The notes: generated from the letters alone by a model not told the origin. Positions 8,370 through 18,334 are shown, counted from the stretch's first letter. The stretch: DNA of 64,000 bases from Stenotrophomonas maltophilia (GCF_004920835.1 NZ_QFHO01000007.1:1-64000); one strand, 5' to 3'. Program-made: numbers and translations.

Positions 8370-9218
8370 TCAGAGATCCTGTTCGTAACGCACGTACGGC
8401 ACGGTGCCGTCGTCGTTGCTCTCGTTGCGGGGCGAGAACGGATTCTTGCCGCGGCTGATCACATTCTCGGCGCCGACGGTGAGCTGGCCAGACCACGGGG
8501 TGCGCCAGGTCAGGCCGATACCCAGGCCTTCCCACTTTCCGGGCTTGCCCGGTACGTCGATGACGCGGCCGATGATGCTGCCGGTAAAGTTGCCATAGCC
8601 GGCGCCGATGCTCAGGCTTTTGCTGTCCCAGCGGTCGACGAGGGCCGGTGAGGCATCGGCCAATGGCACCAGCCGCGCCTTGGCGTAGGTACCGGCGATG
8701 GAGACGAACCCCTCGCGGCCGATGTTCTTCTGCGCGAATACAGTCAGGTCGTTCTGCTCGGCGCGCAGCGAAGGCGTCTTGTTCGGTCCTGACAGCCAGG
8801 CGGGCAGGGTTTCACGGCCGGTGCCGGCGGTGATGCCCAGTCGGCTGTTGCCACGGTTCAGCGCTGCGGTGCCGGTGAAGCGACGGCTGTTGAGGTCATC
8901 GTCATCGCCGAGGCTGGCCAGCATGCAGTGGCTGGCGAGACCGCTCATGCTGGTTCCGCTGCTGTTGCTGCAGAGCAGGCCCAGCGAGTCGCCGGACGAC
9001 AGCCCGAAGGCGGCATCCAGCGAGTTGCGGCCGAAGTGCCAGCGCGCGCCGGCGGCCTGTTCGCCGGTCGGTTCAAGGTACAGCAGGGCCTCGACCTTGC
9101 CGCTGCCCTTGTTCCACACCGGTAGAACGGTGCGGGTGTCCTTGCTCTGCGCATGCACGCCCGTGATCGCGCCAAGGGCGATCAGCAGGGCCAGCGGTAG
9201 ACGCAGGAAGGTACGCAT
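8370..9218 (-). CDS. Secreted or outer-membrane protein of unknown function
   Basis: This 282-residue protein has a clear signal peptide (MRTFLRLPLALLIALGAITGVHA-Q). It is then rich in alternating hydrophobic and polar strands with Gly and aromatic residues, such as ARWHFGRNSLDAAFGL, GNFTGSIIGRVIDV and LGIGLTWRTPWSGQLTVGAENV, as expected for a small beta-barrel or barrel-associated protein. Two cysteines lie near residues 83 and 97. I do not recognise a named family. It lies upstream of the TonB receptor on the same strand, but a terminator and 381 bases separate them, so it is probably its own unit. Confidence 0.65.
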   Translation of the reverse strand: MRTFLRLPLALLIALGAITGVHAQSKDTRTVLPVWNKGSGKVEALLYLEPTGEQAAGARWHFGRNSLDAAFGLSSGDSLGLLCSNSSGTSMSGLASHCMLASLGDDDDLNSRRFTGTAALNRGNSRLGITAGTGRETLPAWLSGPNKTPSLRAEQNDLTVFAQKNIGREGFVSIAGTYAKARLVPLADASPALVDRWDSKSLSIGAGYGNFTGSIIGRVIDVPGKPGKWEGLGIGLTWRTPWSGQLTVGAENVISRGKNPFSPRNESNDDGTVPYVRYEQDL

Positions 9219-9334
9219 CGGACCAGTTCAGACAGGGACGGACAACGGAAGTTCCCGCGAATACGGGAACTTGATCCTAGGGTGTTTATGAATTCTTAAC
9301 AAGCCTTGATCCCCCCAGATGCAAGACAAGCCGT

Positions 9335-10228
9335 TTACTGAAGCCGTTCAGGCGCCGGTACAGTCCCCTCGGCACCGTGGAACAGTATGCCGAACTCCGT
9401 CAACGGAAAGTGATACTCCCGCCCGCAGAATTCGCAACGGACCTCGACCGCGCCACTGGCTTCGGCGGCAGCACGGGCCTCGTCCTCGCCCAGCGACTGC
9501 AGCATCGAGGCCACCCGGTCACGGGAGCATGAACAGGCGAAGGACAGCGTCTTTTCGCCCAGCAGCGCCGGCTGCTCCTCGTGGAACAGCCGGTGCAGCA
9601 GCTGCTCGGCCGGGGTGGCCAGCAGTTCGGCCTTGCCCAGGGTCTCGAACAGGGCGCTGGCGCGTGCCCAGCCATCCTCGTCGCCCTCGTCACCGGGCAG
9701 CTTCTGCAGCAGCAGGCCGGCGGCGCCGTCGCGGTCGGCGACCAGCAGCAGGCGGGTTGGCAGCTGTTCGGACTGGCGGAAGTAGTCCTCGAAGGCCTCG
9801 TCCAGTTCCGGCGCGGTCAGCCCGACCAGGCTCTGGTAGCGCTGCGGCTCGCGCGGGTCCAGTCCCGGGTTTTCAATGGTGATGGCGAGCAGGGCGTCAT
9901 CGCCGAGGCTGGACAGGTCGCGCGGCGCGTCGGCGCCCTCGCTGAGCTGGGCGATGCCACGCAGGGTGCCGGCCGCCGTGCATTCGGCGAACAGGGTGCG
10001 CAGCGCAGTGCTGCTACGCAGCTGGATCGACAGGCGGCCATCGATCTTGGTGTGGCCGGTGAACAGTGCCGAGGCCACGCAGGCCTCGCCGAGCAGCTCG
10101 GCGGCGGTATCCGGGTACTGGGCGTGGGACAGGATCTCCTGCCAGGTCGCCTGCAGGCGCACATGGACGCCGCGGACGCCGGCGTCGGGCAGCAGGAAGC
10201 GGATCAGGGAATCGGGGTTGGCGGTCAT
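9335..10228 (-). CDS. hslO: Redox-regulated chaperone Hsp33
   Basis: This 297-residue protein is the oxidative-stress holdase Hsp33. The C-terminal redox switch is visible: a CSC pair followed after 30 residues by CEFC, the zinc-binding CxC-X27-32-CxxC motif whose oxidation activates the chaperone. The N-terminal part begins [20 protein letters not shown], with the typical domain for substrate binding. The ATG at 10228 fits the family start. It is divergent from mtgA with 77 bases between the start codons. Confidence 0.95.
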   Translation of the reverse strand: MTANPDSLIRFLLPDAGVRGVHVRLQATWQEILSHAQYPDTAAELLGEACVASALFTGHTKIDGRLSIQLRSSTALRTLFAECTAAGTLRGIAQLSEGADAPRDLSSLGDDALLAITIENPGLDPREPQRYQSLVGLTAPELDEAFEDYFRQSEQLPTRLLLVADRDGAAGLLLQKLPGDEGDEDGWARASALFETLGKAELLATPAEQLLHRLFHEEQPALLGEKTLSFACSCSRDRVASMLQSLGEDEARAAAEASGAVEVRCEFCGREYHFPLTEFGILFHGAEGTVPAPERLQ

Positions 10229-10305
10229 CGGCTCACATCGCGCGTAAACAGGGGCGGTTGCCGGATAATGTGCCGACAACCAGACAGAAGAAGGATGCAC
10301 CAGTA

Positions 10306-11055
10306 ATGGGGGCAGCGGGAGAGCAGCACAAGGTAGAAGCGGTTGCGGTTCCGCCACGCCGTCGTCGCTGGCACTGGAAGCGCCTGCTGTGGCTGCCGGT
10401 GCTGCTGGCTGCCTTCAGTTGCCTGCAGGTGCTGGTGCTGCGCTTCATCGACCCGCCACTGTCCACGGTCATGCTGTGGCGCTATGGCGAGGCGCTGGGC
10501 GAGGGTGACTGGTCCTATCGCCTGCACTACCAATGGCGGGATATGGAGCAGATGGCGCCGAGCCTGCCGATTTCGCTGGTGGCGGCCGAGGACCAGCGCT
10601 TTCCCGAGCACAGTGGCTTCGATCTGCAGGCCATCGAGAAGGCCCGTGACCACAATGCCAAGGGCGGGCGCCTGCGCGGTGCCAGTACGATCAGCCAGCA
10701 GGTGGCCAAGAACCTGTTCCTGTGGCAGGGCCGCAGCTGGATCCGCAAGGGCCTGGAGGTCTGGTACACGGTGCTGATCGAGGCGCTCTGGCCGAAGGAG
10801 CGGATCCTGGAGATGTACGCCAACATCGCCGAGTTCGGTGATGGCGTGTACGGCGCGCAGGCGGCAGCGCAGAAATTCTGGGGCAAGGATGCAGCGCGGC
10901 TGAGCCCCGCCGAGAGTGCGCGGTTGGCGGCGGTACTGCCGGCGCCGCGACGCTACAACGCAGCGGCGCCGGGGCCGTATGTGCAGCGGCGCGCGGCGTG
11001 GATCCAGCGCCAGGCGCGGCAGTTGGGTGGAGCGTCATACCTTTCGGAGGATTGA
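10306..11055 (+). CDS. mtgA: Monofunctional biosynthetic peptidoglycan transglycosylase
   Basis: This 249-residue protein polymerises lipid II into glycan strands in the periplasm. An N-terminal membrane anchor ([20 protein letters not shown]) precedes a family 51 glycosyltransferase domain with the hallmark motifs [14 protein letters not shown] (catalytic Glu about residue 95) and [17 protein letters not shown], plus [15 protein letters not shown]. There is no transpeptidase domain. The start at 10306 is preceded by AAGGA. It follows a short divergent region shared with hslO. Confidence 0.95.
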   Translation: MGAAGEQHKVEAVAVPPRRRRWHWKRLLWLPVLLAAFSCLQVLVLRFIDPPLSTVMLWRYGEALGEGDWSYRLHYQWRDMEQMAPSLPISLVAAEDQRFPEHSGFDLQAIEKARDHNAKGGRLRGASTISQQVAKNLFLWQGRSWIRKGLEVWYTVLIEALWPKERILEMYANIAEFGDGVYGAQAAAQKFWGKDAARLSPAESARLAAVLPAPRRYNAAAPGPYVQRRAAWIQRQARQLGGASYLSED

Positions 11056-11111
11056 GGCGCCCACGGGCGGATTGGCAGGCCGGGCGCCTGCTGCCAACGT
11101 ACAATCCAGGC

Positions 11112-12131
11112 ATGACACGTGAACGCCTTACTTTCGTCATCGCCGCCTACAACGAAGCCCAGGCCCTGCCTTGCCTGCATCCGCGCTTGTGTGCGGTGCT
11201 GGACGCAATGCCCGACATCGACGGCCACATCCTGTACGTGGACGATGGCAGCCACGATGGCACCTGGGAGGTGATCGCGGGCTTGGCACAGGCCGATGGG
11301 CGCGTGTCGGCGTTGAAGCTGTCGCGCAACTTCGGCAAGGAAGCGGCACTGACTGCGGGCCTGGACCTGGTGCGCGAAGGTGCGGCGATGATTCTCGATG
11401 CTGATGGACAGGATCCGCCGGAACTGGTGCCGCAGTTTGTTGAGCGCTGGCGCGAAGGCTACGACAACATCTATGGCACACGCTTGGTGCGTGATGGCGA
11501 GAACTGGATCAAACGCGCCACAGCTGCGATGTTCTACCGGGTGATCGGCCGCCTCTCGCGCACACCGATCCCCGCCGATACCGGTGATTTTCGCCTGCTC
11601 TCGGCGCGCGCGCTGAGTGCACTACGCGAAATGCGTGAGCGCCATCGCTTCATGAAAGGCCTTTTCAGCTGGGTCGGATTCAAGCGGATCGCCGTGCCCT
11701 ATCACCGCCATGCGCGCGTGGCCGGATCCAGCAAGTTCAGCCTGTGGCGGCTGTGGAATTTCGCGCTGGAGGGCATCACCGGGTTCTCGACCGTTCCGCT
11801 GCGGGCGGCAACCTATATGGGCCTGGTGACGGCGGCGGTGGCCTTCGTGTTCGGCGTCTGGGTGATTGCCAAGGCGGCCCTGTACGGCGACCGGGTTGCC
11901 GGCTGGCCGACGATGATGGCGGTGATCCTGTTCCTGGGCGGCGTGCAGCTGATCGCACTCGGACTGATCGGGGAGTACCTGGGGCGGCTGTACGAGGAGT
12001 CCAAGCAGCGGCCGTTGTACCTGGTTGACGCCTGGCTAGCATCCGCCGTGGCAGACTCGGCCCTGCAACCCACCCTCGGAGGGCAGGCGGATGACGACGG
12101 TACGGCAACTGTTGGACGGCAAGTCTCCTGA
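11112..12131 (+). CDS. GtrB/ArnC-like polyprenyl-phosphate glycosyltransferase
   Basis: This family 2 glycosyltransferase of 339 residues has an N-terminal nucleotide-sugar domain with YVDDGSHDGT and ILDADGQDPPEL (the DxD-type metal site), and two C-terminal membrane helices (about residues 230-310). This is the architecture of GtrB, DpmB-like and ArnC enzymes that load a sugar onto undecaprenyl phosphate on the cytoplasmic face. The sugar is unknown. It starts 56 bases after mtgA, so co-transcription is possible. Its last 41 bases overlap the CBS-protein gene in another frame. Confidence 0.88.
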   Translation: MTRERLTFVIAAYNEAQALPCLHPRLCAVLDAMPDIDGHILYVDDGSHDGTWEVIAGLAQADGRVSALKLSRNFGKEAALTAGLDLVREGAAMILDADGQDPPELVPQFVERWREGYDNIYGTRLVRDGENWIKRATAAMFYRVIGRLSRTPIPADTGDFRLLSARALSALREMRERHRFMKGLFSWVGFKRIAVPYHRHARVAGSSKFSLWRLWNFALEGITGFSTVPLRAATYMGLVTAAVAFVFGVWVIAKAALYGDRVAGWPTMMAVILFLGGVQLIALGLIGEYLGRLYEESKQRPLYLVDAWLASAVADSALQPTLGGQADDDGTATVGRQVS

Positions 12132-12522
12132 AGTACATGCGGTCACGCCCGATGCGGCGGTGATCGATGCGATCCGGTTGATGGCGGAGAAGGGCATCGG
12201 TGCGGTGCTGGTGATGGACGGGCCGCGGCTGGTCGGCATCCTGTCCGAGCGCGATTACGCGCGCAAGATCGTGCTGCGCGATCGTTCGTCGCGCGATACA
12301 GCGGTGGCTGAGATCATGACGGCCAAGGTGGTGACGGTGTCACCGGGCGAGCAGGTGGAGCACTGCCTGCAACTGGTGACCGATTACCGCATCCGCCACC
12401 TGCCGGTGGTGGAGGGTGCGCAGGTACTGGGGGTGATCTCCATCGGCGACCTGGTGAAGTCGGTGATCGATGCGCAGCGGCGGGAGTTGGATCAGCTGCA
12501 GCAGTACATCGTGGCGGGATGA
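12091..12522 (+). CDS. CBS-domain pair protein
   Basis: This 143-residue protein consists of essentially two CBS domains (about residues 8-64 and 74-130, with typical GIGAVLVMDGPRLVGILSERDYARK and HLPVVEGAQVLGVISIGDLVK), which together form an adenosyl-nucleotide binding Bateman module. Stand-alone CBS proteins of this type are thought to sense energy charge and regulate partners; the partner here is unknown. GGAGGGC precedes the ATG, which lies inside the end of the glycosyltransferase gene, an overlap of 41 bases that implies coupled expression. Confidence 0.9.
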   Translation: MTTVRQLLDGKSPEVHAVTPDAAVIDAIRLMAEKGIGAVLVMDGPRLVGILSERDYARKIVLRDRSSRDTAVAEIMTAKVVTVSPGEQVEHCLQLVTDYRIRHLPVVEGAQVLGVISIGDLVKSVIDAQRRELDQLQQYIVAG

Positions 12523-12533
12523 GTTGTTTGCTG

Positions 12534-12563
12534 GCGGGCCTGCGGCCCGCCGGCCCGCTTTTT
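12534..12563 (+). terminator. Rho-independent terminator after the CBS gene
   Basis: GCGGGCC (12534-12540) can pair with GGCCCGC at 12544-12550 or with the copy at 12552-12558, which is followed directly by TTTTT. It terminates the mtgA-glycosyltransferase-CBS unit. Confidence 0.85.
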
Positions 12564-12627
12564 GAGGCCAAAGCCAGAGCTGAGAGCAGCGCCTTCCTGA
12601 TACATCTGAAGGCGGAGGGTGCGGCTG

Positions 12628-12721
12628 GGCAGGACACGCCGTAAACCCATTCATGGGGGCTCGATCGGCGCATGGATGCGCCGACCGAGCCTACAGGGAC
12701 GTATTTACGGCTTGTCCTGCC
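12628..12721. repeat. Long inverted repeat, copy 1 of a second interspersed family
   Basis: GGCAGGACA (12628-12636) and CCGTAAA (12639-12645) pair with TTTACGG (12704-12710) and TGTCCTGCC (12713-12721). An inner hairpin GGCGCAT/ATGCGCC spans 12667-12682. The left half is nearly identical to the reverse complement of the element at 34292-34377, so this is a dispersed repeat family distinct from the GTAG palindromes. It lies between the convergent CBS gene and asmA-like gene. Confidence 0.75.
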
Positions 12722-12776
12722 TGTCGCCTTGCTCCGGCTCTACGCGCGGAAAAACGAGGCGCCGCGAACAACGCTT

Positions 12777-14750
12777 CTACTTCGCATACTGCCCCCCGCA
12801 GTCGGCGTCCTTCCCCGGCCCCAGTTCGATGGTCGCCAGCAACGCCGCTGGCGGGGCGATGCTGCCCAGCGCCAGGGCCACCGCACCACGAATCCCCAAC
12901 GCCTTGAAGTCCGGGCGGAATGACGGGTCCTTGAACGTGCCACTGATGTGCAGCGGCGAGCGCAGTACCAGGATGCTCTTGTCCTTCGGGCGCGGCTTCA
13001 ACAGCAGATCCAGGCTCTCGTCGCGCAGGCTGACTGTGCCTTCGCCGATGAGAATGGTGTCGGTGGTGTCCACCGCCAGCGCCTGGCTGGTCATCAGTCC
13101 GTTGCGTACGCCGAAGTCGGCGAAGGCGCAGCGCAGCTGGATCTGCTTGTCGCCGGTCACCAGGAACTTCAGCGACTCGGTGATGTCCAGGCCGGCCAGT
13201 TCCATCACCAGGTTGCCGACATGGCCGCGCCCCATCGCCAGCCCGACCTTGCCGCTGCTGCTACCCAGCATTGCAGCGATCGAATTGCCGTGGCCGCTCA
13301 GGTCCACGTTACCGCCGATGCCGCCCTTGGCCTGCTCGGCCAGCTTGGCATCAGGGAACAGCTGGCCCAGCTGTACGCCGCGCACGCTGGCCTTCAGCGC
13401 GGTGGCGATCTGCGGCTGGCGTGCGTCCATGCGGATGGTGCTGCGGATATCGCCGCCGGCCACGCCAAAGTTCAGCGGGTCCAGCCGCAGCACGCCATCA
13501 TCCAGCAACAGGTGCGCATCCATGTCATCCAGCGGCAGTGACGGTGCATTGATGCGGTGGGCCTTCCAGCGGACGTCGGCATCCATCGCGCGCAGCTTGC
13601 CCAGGTTGTACGGAGTATCCGGCAGCACCCGCGCGCTGGCCGCAACGCGTGCGGCCTCGGCCTTCTGCTGCGCGTTCGCGGTTTCACCGCCGCCGGTCTT
13701 CGGTGGCGCACCGACGAAACCGGCCAGGTCGTCGAAGTCCAGGCGCTTGGATTCCAGTGTGGCAGTCAGCCGCGGCCGTGCGCCGCCCACCTCGAACTGC
13801 AGGTTGCCGCCGAGGTCGCTGTCGCCGACCTTGCCGGTGAACTGCTCATAGCGCCAGACGTTGTGATCGCGCTTGAGGCGACCGTCCAGTGCATACGGTG
13901 GCGACGGTGGAATGGCGATACCCAGCAGTGGATAGAGATCAGCCAGATCCTCGCCGCTGAGCGCAAACTGCAGGTCGAATACGCGCAGCTGGAAGGGATT
14001 GGTCAGCGTACCGGTGGCCACAGCATGGGTGGCGCCGGCGCGGCCATCGAGGTGGATGCGGAACGGATGATCGCTGTCGGTCAGCTGCAGTGGCGACTCG
14101 GTACCGCCACGCAGGGTGAATGGATTGCCCCGCCAGCGACCCTTGCCCTGCACCAGCAGCGGTGGTGCGGCGTCGGCCTGCTTCGGCTGGCCGCTGCGCA
14201 CATCCACACGGATGTCGGTGCGGCCCAGAGCGTCGAGGAACTGCAGGCGCCCGTCATCGATGCGCAGGCGCTTGAGCTGCGGGCTGGTCCCGCCGGAGCG
14301 GTCCCCGAGGAAATCCCAGTTGCCTGGTTCATCCTTGCGCGGGGCGGTTTCCAGCAGTACATCCGGCCGGGTCAGGCGCACCTCGGGCAGTTGCACGCTG
14401 CCGCGCAGCAGGGGCCACACCCGCACATCGATCTCGATGCGGTCGGCCGTGGCCATCTCCGGCTGCTTCGACCAGCTTGCATTGGCGAAGGTGATCGCAT
14501 CGGCGCGGATCGTGCTGGTGCGGCCGAGGTCGACATCCAGGTGGCCGATGTGCAGCACACGGCCGGTGCGCGCCTGCACGGCGCGCTCGACCGGGCCCTT
14601 GAACCAGTTCCAGTCCCACAGCGCGATCAGCAGCAGGATCGCGGCCAGCACGAAGACCAGCACGGCCAACCAGCGCTGGCCGCGCGGGCCTGGGCGGCGG
14701 AAACGCCAGCGGGATGCGCGTGGCGCGGCAGGGGAGGGGGCAGCATTCAC
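12777..14750 (-). CDS. AsmA-family envelope protein
   Basis: This 657-residue protein has one N-terminal membrane anchor (LAVLVFVLAAILLLIALWDWNWF) and a long periplasmic region rich in beta strands of the AsmA type: a conserved start AVQARTGRVLHIGHLDVDLGR, and the C-terminal AsmA_2 repeats with GNSIAAMLGSSSGKVGLAMGRG. Family members span the envelope and are linked to phospholipid transport and outer membrane homeostasis; the specific role here is unknown. The only good upstream start is GTG at 14750, giving MNAAPSPAAPR; the ribosome site is weak, so the exact start is uncertain. Confidence 0.85.
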   Translation of the reverse strand: MNAAPSPAAPRASRWRFRRPGPRGQRWLAVLVFVLAAILLLIALWDWNWFKGPVERAVQARTGRVLHIGHLDVDLGRTSTIRADAITFANASWSKQPEMATADRIEIDVRVWPLLRGSVQLPEVRLTRPDVLLETAPRKDEPGNWDFLGDRSGGTSPQLKRLRIDDGRLQFLDALGRTDIRVDVRSGQPKQADAAPPLLVQGKGRWRGNPFTLRGGTESPLQLTDSDHPFRIHLDGRAGATHAVATGTLTNPFQLRVFDLQFALSGEDLADLYPLLGIAIPPSPPYALDGRLKRDHNVWRYEQFTGKVGDSDLGGNLQFEVGGARPRLTATLESKRLDFDDLAGFVGAPPKTGGGETANAQQKAEAARVAASARVLPDTPYNLGKLRAMDADVRWKAHRINAPSLPLDDMDAHLLLDDGVLRLDPLNFGVAGGDIRSTIRMDARQPQIATALKASVRGVQLGQLFPDAKLAEQAKGGIGGNVDLSGHGNSIAAMLGSSSGKVGLAMGRGHVGNLVMELAGLDITESLKFLVTGDKQIQLRCAFADFGVRNGLMTSQALAVDTTDTILIGEGTVSLRDESLDLLLKPRPKDKSILVLRSPLHISGTFKDPSFRPDFKALGIRGAVALALGSIAPPAALLATIELGPGKDADCGGQYAK

Positions 14751-14831
14751 GCTGCCATGGTTGCCCCCTGATCGTGGAGGGGGCGCGAAGCGTCCATGTG
14801 CGTGGTGTGCACAAGCCGCGCGCGTGTGCGC

Positions 14832-15470
14832 TTACAGCACCTGCATGGTGACTGCGACGAAGTGGCAGACGCTGCCGCCGATCACGAACAGGTGCCAGAT
14901 CGCGTGCGAATAGGGGATCGACTCGCGGTGGTAGAAATACGTGCCCAGCGTGTACGACAGGCCGCCACCGAACAGCCAGGCCAGGGTGCCGCCATCGATG
15001 GAGGCCCACATCGGCTTGATCGCCACCACCACCAACCAGCCCATGGCGATGTAGATCACGGTCGAAAGCACCTTGAAACGGCCGGTGTAGAACAGTTTGA
15101 AAACCACGCCGCCCAGCGCCAGCGCCCAGATCGCGGTGAACAGGCCCCAGCCCCAGGGGCCGCGCAGGCCGATCAGGGTGAATGGTGTATAGGTGCCGGC
15201 GATCAGCACGTAGATCGCGCAATGGTCGAAGACCTTCAGGCGGCCCTTGGCGACCGGATGCTGGATGGCGTGGTACAGCGTGGAGGCGGTATACAGCAGC
15301 AACAGGGCGATACCGAACACGATCGCACTGGCCAGCTGCCAGCCGTCACCGTAGATCGCGGCCAGGGTGATCAACACCGCACTGGCAGCCAGGGCGAATA
15401 CCGCGCCCAACCCGTGGGTCAAGGCGCTGGCGATTTCTTCACGGATCGAAGCAATGGACGTCGTGGACAT
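14832..15470 (-). CDS. trhA: Hemolysin III / TrhA family membrane protein (PAQR-like)
   Basis: This 212-residue protein has about seven hydrophobic segments and the His/Asp signature of the hemolysin III/PAQR family: ALTHGLGAVFAL, TLYHAIQHP, FDHCAIYVLIAGTYTPF and a terminal HSHAIWHLFVIGGSVCHF. These residues form a metal site in related proteins. E. coli TrhA (YqfA) is linked to membrane energetics, and the hemolysin name is historical. Three nearby ATG codons (15470, 15476, 15482) could start the protein. I chose 15470 because MSTTSIASIREEIASALTHG fits the family length. Confidence 0.85.
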   Translation of the reverse strand: MSTTSIASIREEIASALTHGLGAVFALAASAVLITLAAIYGDGWQLASAIVFGIALLLLYTASTLYHAIQHPVAKGRLKVFDHCAIYVLIAGTYTPFTLIGLRGPWGWGLFTAIWALALGGVVFKLFYTGRFKVLSTVIYIAMGWLVVVAIKPMWASIDGGTLAWLFGGGLSYTLGTYFYHRESIPYSHAIWHLFVIGGSVCHFVAVTMQVL

Positions 15471-15602
15471 GGGCATGGGCATCGGTCGCGGGGAGGGGGA
15501 CCCGCGTCCCCCTATCATCGCCGCGATGGCCGGCGCGTGCACGCCCGTCACCGTATGGTCGGTGAATCCCTGTGTTGCGTGGATGAACCGCCCGCGACTG
15601 CC

Positions 15603-15642
15603 GGGGTCAGAGCCCTTTCCTGGCGGAAAGGGATCCGACCCC
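15603..15642 (-). terminator. Symmetric hairpin downstream of prfC
   Basis: GGGGTC (15603-15608) pairs with GACCCC (15637-15642), and CCCTTTCC (15613-15620) with GGAAAGGG (15625-15632), around TGGC. It starts six bases past the prfC stop codon on the minus strand. There is no T-run, so it may be an attenuator or a REP-like repeat rather than a strong terminator. Confidence 0.55.
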
Positions 15643-15647
15643 ACGGC

Positions 15648-17252
15648 TCAGCCTACCGAAACGGTATGCGCCGCTTCACGGGTGGCCGAGAAGCGCACGT
15701 CGGGCGAGCGCTCCTGGGCCAGCTGCAGGTTGACCCGGGTTGGTGCCAGGTAGACCAGATGGCCGGCTGCATCCAGTGCCAGGTTCAACGCGTTCTTCTC
15801 GCGGAACTCTTCCAGCTTCTTTTCGTTGCTGCAGTGGACCCAGCGTGCGGTGCTGACGCTGACCTGCTCGAAGGTGGCTTCCACGCCATATTCGTCCTTC
15901 AGGCGGTAGGCGGCCACGTCGAACTGCAGCACACCCACCGCACCCAGGATCAGGTCGTTGCTGGTCAACGGGCGGAAGAACTGGGTCGCGCCTTCCTCGG
16001 ACAGCTGGGCCAGGCCCTTCTGCAGCTGCTTGAGCTTGAGCGGATCACGCAGGCGGGCGCGGCGGAACAGTTCCGGGGCGAAGTTGGGGATGCCGGTGAA
16101 GGTGACCGCTTCGCCTTCGGTGAAGGTGTCGCCGATCGAGATGGTGCCGTGGTTGTGGATGCCGATCACATCGCCCGGCCACGCCTCGGCGGCGATCTCG
16201 CGGTCGCTGGCCATGAAGGTCAGCGCGTTGGCCAGCTTCATGTCCTTGCCGGTGCGCACGTGGAAGGTCTTCATGCCGGCGCTGAAACGGCCCGAGCAGA
16301 TGCGCATGAACGCCACGCGGTCACGGTGCTGCGGGTCCATGTTGGCCTGGATCTTGAACACGAAGCCGGTCAGCTTGTTCTCTTCCGGGGCGATCACCCG
16401 GCCGGTGGTGGTGCGCGCCTGCGGCGGTGGTGCATGCTCGACGAAGAAGTCCAGCAGCGGCTGCACGCCGAAGTTGTTCACGCCCGAGCCGAAAAACACC
16501 GGGGTCTGCTTGCCGGCACGGTAAGCGTCGAGGTCGAACGGATGGCTGGCGCCCTGCACCAGGTCAAGCTCGTCGCGCAGCTCGGCCAGCATCTGTGCAC
16601 CGATCTTCTCGGCCAGGCCGGGCGCATCGATGGACGGGAAGATGGTGGAGTCCTGGCGGGTGAAGTTGCGGCCCGGTTCGTACAGATGCACCTCGCCTGT
16701 CAGCAGGTGCACCACGCCCTTCAGGCGCTGGCCCATGCCGATCGGCCAGGTCACCGGTGCGCACTGGATGCCGAGTACGGTCTCCACTTCATCCAGCAGC
16801 TCGATCGGGTCCTTGCCCTCGCGGTCGAGCTTGTTGATGAAGGTCATGATCGGGGTGTCGCGCAGGCGGCACACTTCCATCAGCTTGATGGTGCGCTCTT
16901 CCACGCCCTTGGCCACGTCGATCACCATCAGCGCCGAGTCCACCGCGGTCAGCACGCGGTAGGTGTCCTCGCCGAAGTCGGCGTGGCCGGGGGTGTCGAG
17001 CAGGTTGACGATCTTGCCTTCATACGGGAACTGCATCACCGAGGAGGTGACGGAGATGCCGCGCTCTTTCTCCAGTGCCATCCAGTCGGAGGTGGCATGG
17101 CGGGCGGCCTTGCGGCCCTTGACCGAACCGGCCATCTGGATCGCGCCTCCGAACAGCAGCAGCTTTTCGGTCAGCGTGGTCTTGCCGGCGTCAGGATGGG
17201 AAATGATGGCGAAGGTGCGGCGACGCGACGCTTCGTTGGCGACTTCGGACAT
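15648..17252 (-). CDS. prfC: Peptide chain release factor 3
   Basis: This 534-residue translational GTPase recycles RF1/RF2 after termination. The G motifs are visible: the P-loop around [13 protein letters not shown] (about residues 18-30), DTPGHADF (G3) and NKLDRE (G4). The RF3-specific region (about residues 280-530) follows. Its length equals that of the family. The ATG at 17252 is preceded about 47 bases upstream by a perfect TATAAT (17304-17299, minus strand) without a good -35, so it probably has its own promoter. Confidence 0.97.
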   Translation of the reverse strand: MSEVANEASRRRTFAIISHPDAGKTTLTEKLLLFGGAIQMAGSVKGRKAARHATSDWMALEKERGISVTSSVMQFPYEGKIVNLLDTPGHADFGEDTYRVLTAVDSALMVIDVAKGVEERTIKLMEVCRLRDTPIMTFINKLDREGKDPIELLDEVETVLGIQCAPVTWPIGMGQRLKGVVHLLTGEVHLYEPGRNFTRQDSTIFPSIDAPGLAEKIGAQMLAELRDELDLVQGASHPFDLDAYRAGKQTPVFFGSGVNNFGVQPLLDFFVEHAPPPQARTTTGRVIAPEENKLTGFVFKIQANMDPQHRDRVAFMRICSGRFSAGMKTFHVRTGKDMKLANALTFMASDREIAAEAWPGDVIGIHNHGTISIGDTFTEGEAVTFTGIPNFAPELFRRARLRDPLKLKQLQKGLAQLSEEGATQFFRPLTSNDLILGAVGVLQFDVAAYRLKDEYGVEATFEQVSVSTARWVHCSNEKKLEEFREKNALNLALDAAGHLVYLAPTRVNLQLAQERSPDVRFSATREAAHTVSVG

Positions 17253-17318
17253 GGCAGTGGCGCCCGCCCGGGGCGCTTTTCAAAGAGATAAGCGCCCGAT
17301 TATACCGGCCGGGGCCGG

Positions 17319-18212
17319 TCAGCGCCCGGTGCCGCCGTCGGCCTCGCCCTCGCGGGCGAACTGCAGCTGGCCCTGCTCGGCAAAGATCCGCGCCGGCACC
17401 GAGCGCAGGCCCATGCCGCGGTTGACCTGCACCACGAAGTGCAGGTGCGGGGCGCTGCTGTAGCCGCTGTTGCCCGACAGGCCGATCGGTTGCCCCGCCT
17501 GCACCGCCTGGCCGCGACGCACACGCATGCCACCGGCCTGCAGGTGGCCGTAAAGGGCCATGCTGCCGTCGCTGTGCAGCACGCGGATGAAGTTTGCGCG
17601 CGCACCATCGCGTTCGCGGTCCTGGCCGTTGCCCTGGAAGCCGTCCTGGATCTGCATCACCGTGCCCTCGCGCGCGGCCAGCACCAATGTTGCCTCGGGC
17701 AGTGCGAAGTCGACCGCGTCGCGGTTTTCCTCGTCATTGTGGCTGAAACGGCCCTGTGGTGCCTGGTCCACGCGCGGGCGGGCGTCATCGAAGGGCAGGC
17801 GATAGGCCACGTCCTCGGCCTGTGCGGCCGGGTTGCCCGGCACCGACTGCAGGCGCAGGTCCAGTGTGCGTCCGTTGACCGGCGCGGGCAGGTGGCCGAC
17901 CACCAGGCTGCTGTCGCCCTGGATAAGCGACTGTACCGGAAGGCCCTCGACAGGGTGTCCGGGCGCGGCGCGCAGCTCGACCTGTAGTGGCCCGGCCAGG
18001 GCGTTGTCGATCCGGGCTTGCCACTGCTGGCCGATCGGCTGCAGGCGCAGCTGGGCCATCGGCGCGGCGCTCTGGGCGGTCTCGCCACGGGGGGGCGGAG
18101 CGACCGGGGCGGGCTTGGGCACCAGTCCCCAACCCTGGCGCCAGTCGCCGGCGCTTACCGTCGCGCTCGCCAGCAGGGACAACAACAGGCAGGTCAGGGG
18201 CAGGCGCGGCAT
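17319..18212 (-). CDS. M23-family (LytM-like) envelope peptidase or regulator
   Basis: This 297-residue secreted protein has a signal peptide (MPRLPLTCLLLSLLASATVSA-G), an Ig-like N-terminal half and a C-terminal M23 domain (about residues 150-275). The HLHF motif and the GHLQAGGMRVRRGQAVQAGQPIGLSG stretch are typical. The first zinc motif is non-canonical: the usual HxxxD reads RDAVD, though an FSH sequence lies a few residues upstream and may supply the ligand. It could be an active endopeptidase of a divergent subgroup or a non-catalytic amidase activator like EnvC/NlpD. Confidence 0.8.
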   Translation of the reverse strand: MPRLPLTCLLLSLLASATVSAGDWRQGWGLVPKPAPVAPPPRGETAQSAAPMAQLRLQPIGQQWQARIDNALAGPLQVELRAAPGHPVEGLPVQSLIQGDSSLVVGHLPAPVNGRTLDLRLQSVPGNPAAQAEDVAYRLPFDDARPRVDQAPQGRFSHNDEENRDAVDFALPEATLVLAAREGTVMQIQDGFQGNGQDRERDGARANFIRVLHSDGSMALYGHLQAGGMRVRRGQAVQAGQPIGLSGNSGYSSAPHLHFVVQVNRGMGLRSVPARIFAEQGQLQFAREGEADGGTGR

Positions 18213-18328
18213 CAGCGGTTCCAGCGGGTAGGGACCGCCGGGACTGTAGCCGATCCTGAACGGGACGACCGCGACCGCCTTCGCACAGCTGGGCTGAAAA
18301 CATTTATCGCTCTATCCGCATGAAGGGA

Positions 18329-18334
18329 TTGACA
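18329..18334 (+). promoter_or_regulatory. Consensus -35 box of the met operon
   Basis: A perfect TTGACA hexamer at 18329-18334 lies 17 bases before CATCGT (18352-18357), a weak -10. Initiation would fall near 18364, exactly at the 5' side of the riboswitch P1 helix. Confidence 0.55.

Noticed and set aside
12619..13851. A 410-residue plus-strand frame running from the inverted repeat into asmA
   Set aside because: Its start lies in a repeat element and the remainder is antisense to a well-supported AsmA-family gene.
14796..17291. An 831-residue plus-strand frame opposite trhA and prfC
   Set aside because: It spans two real minus-strand genes and has no recognisable domain.
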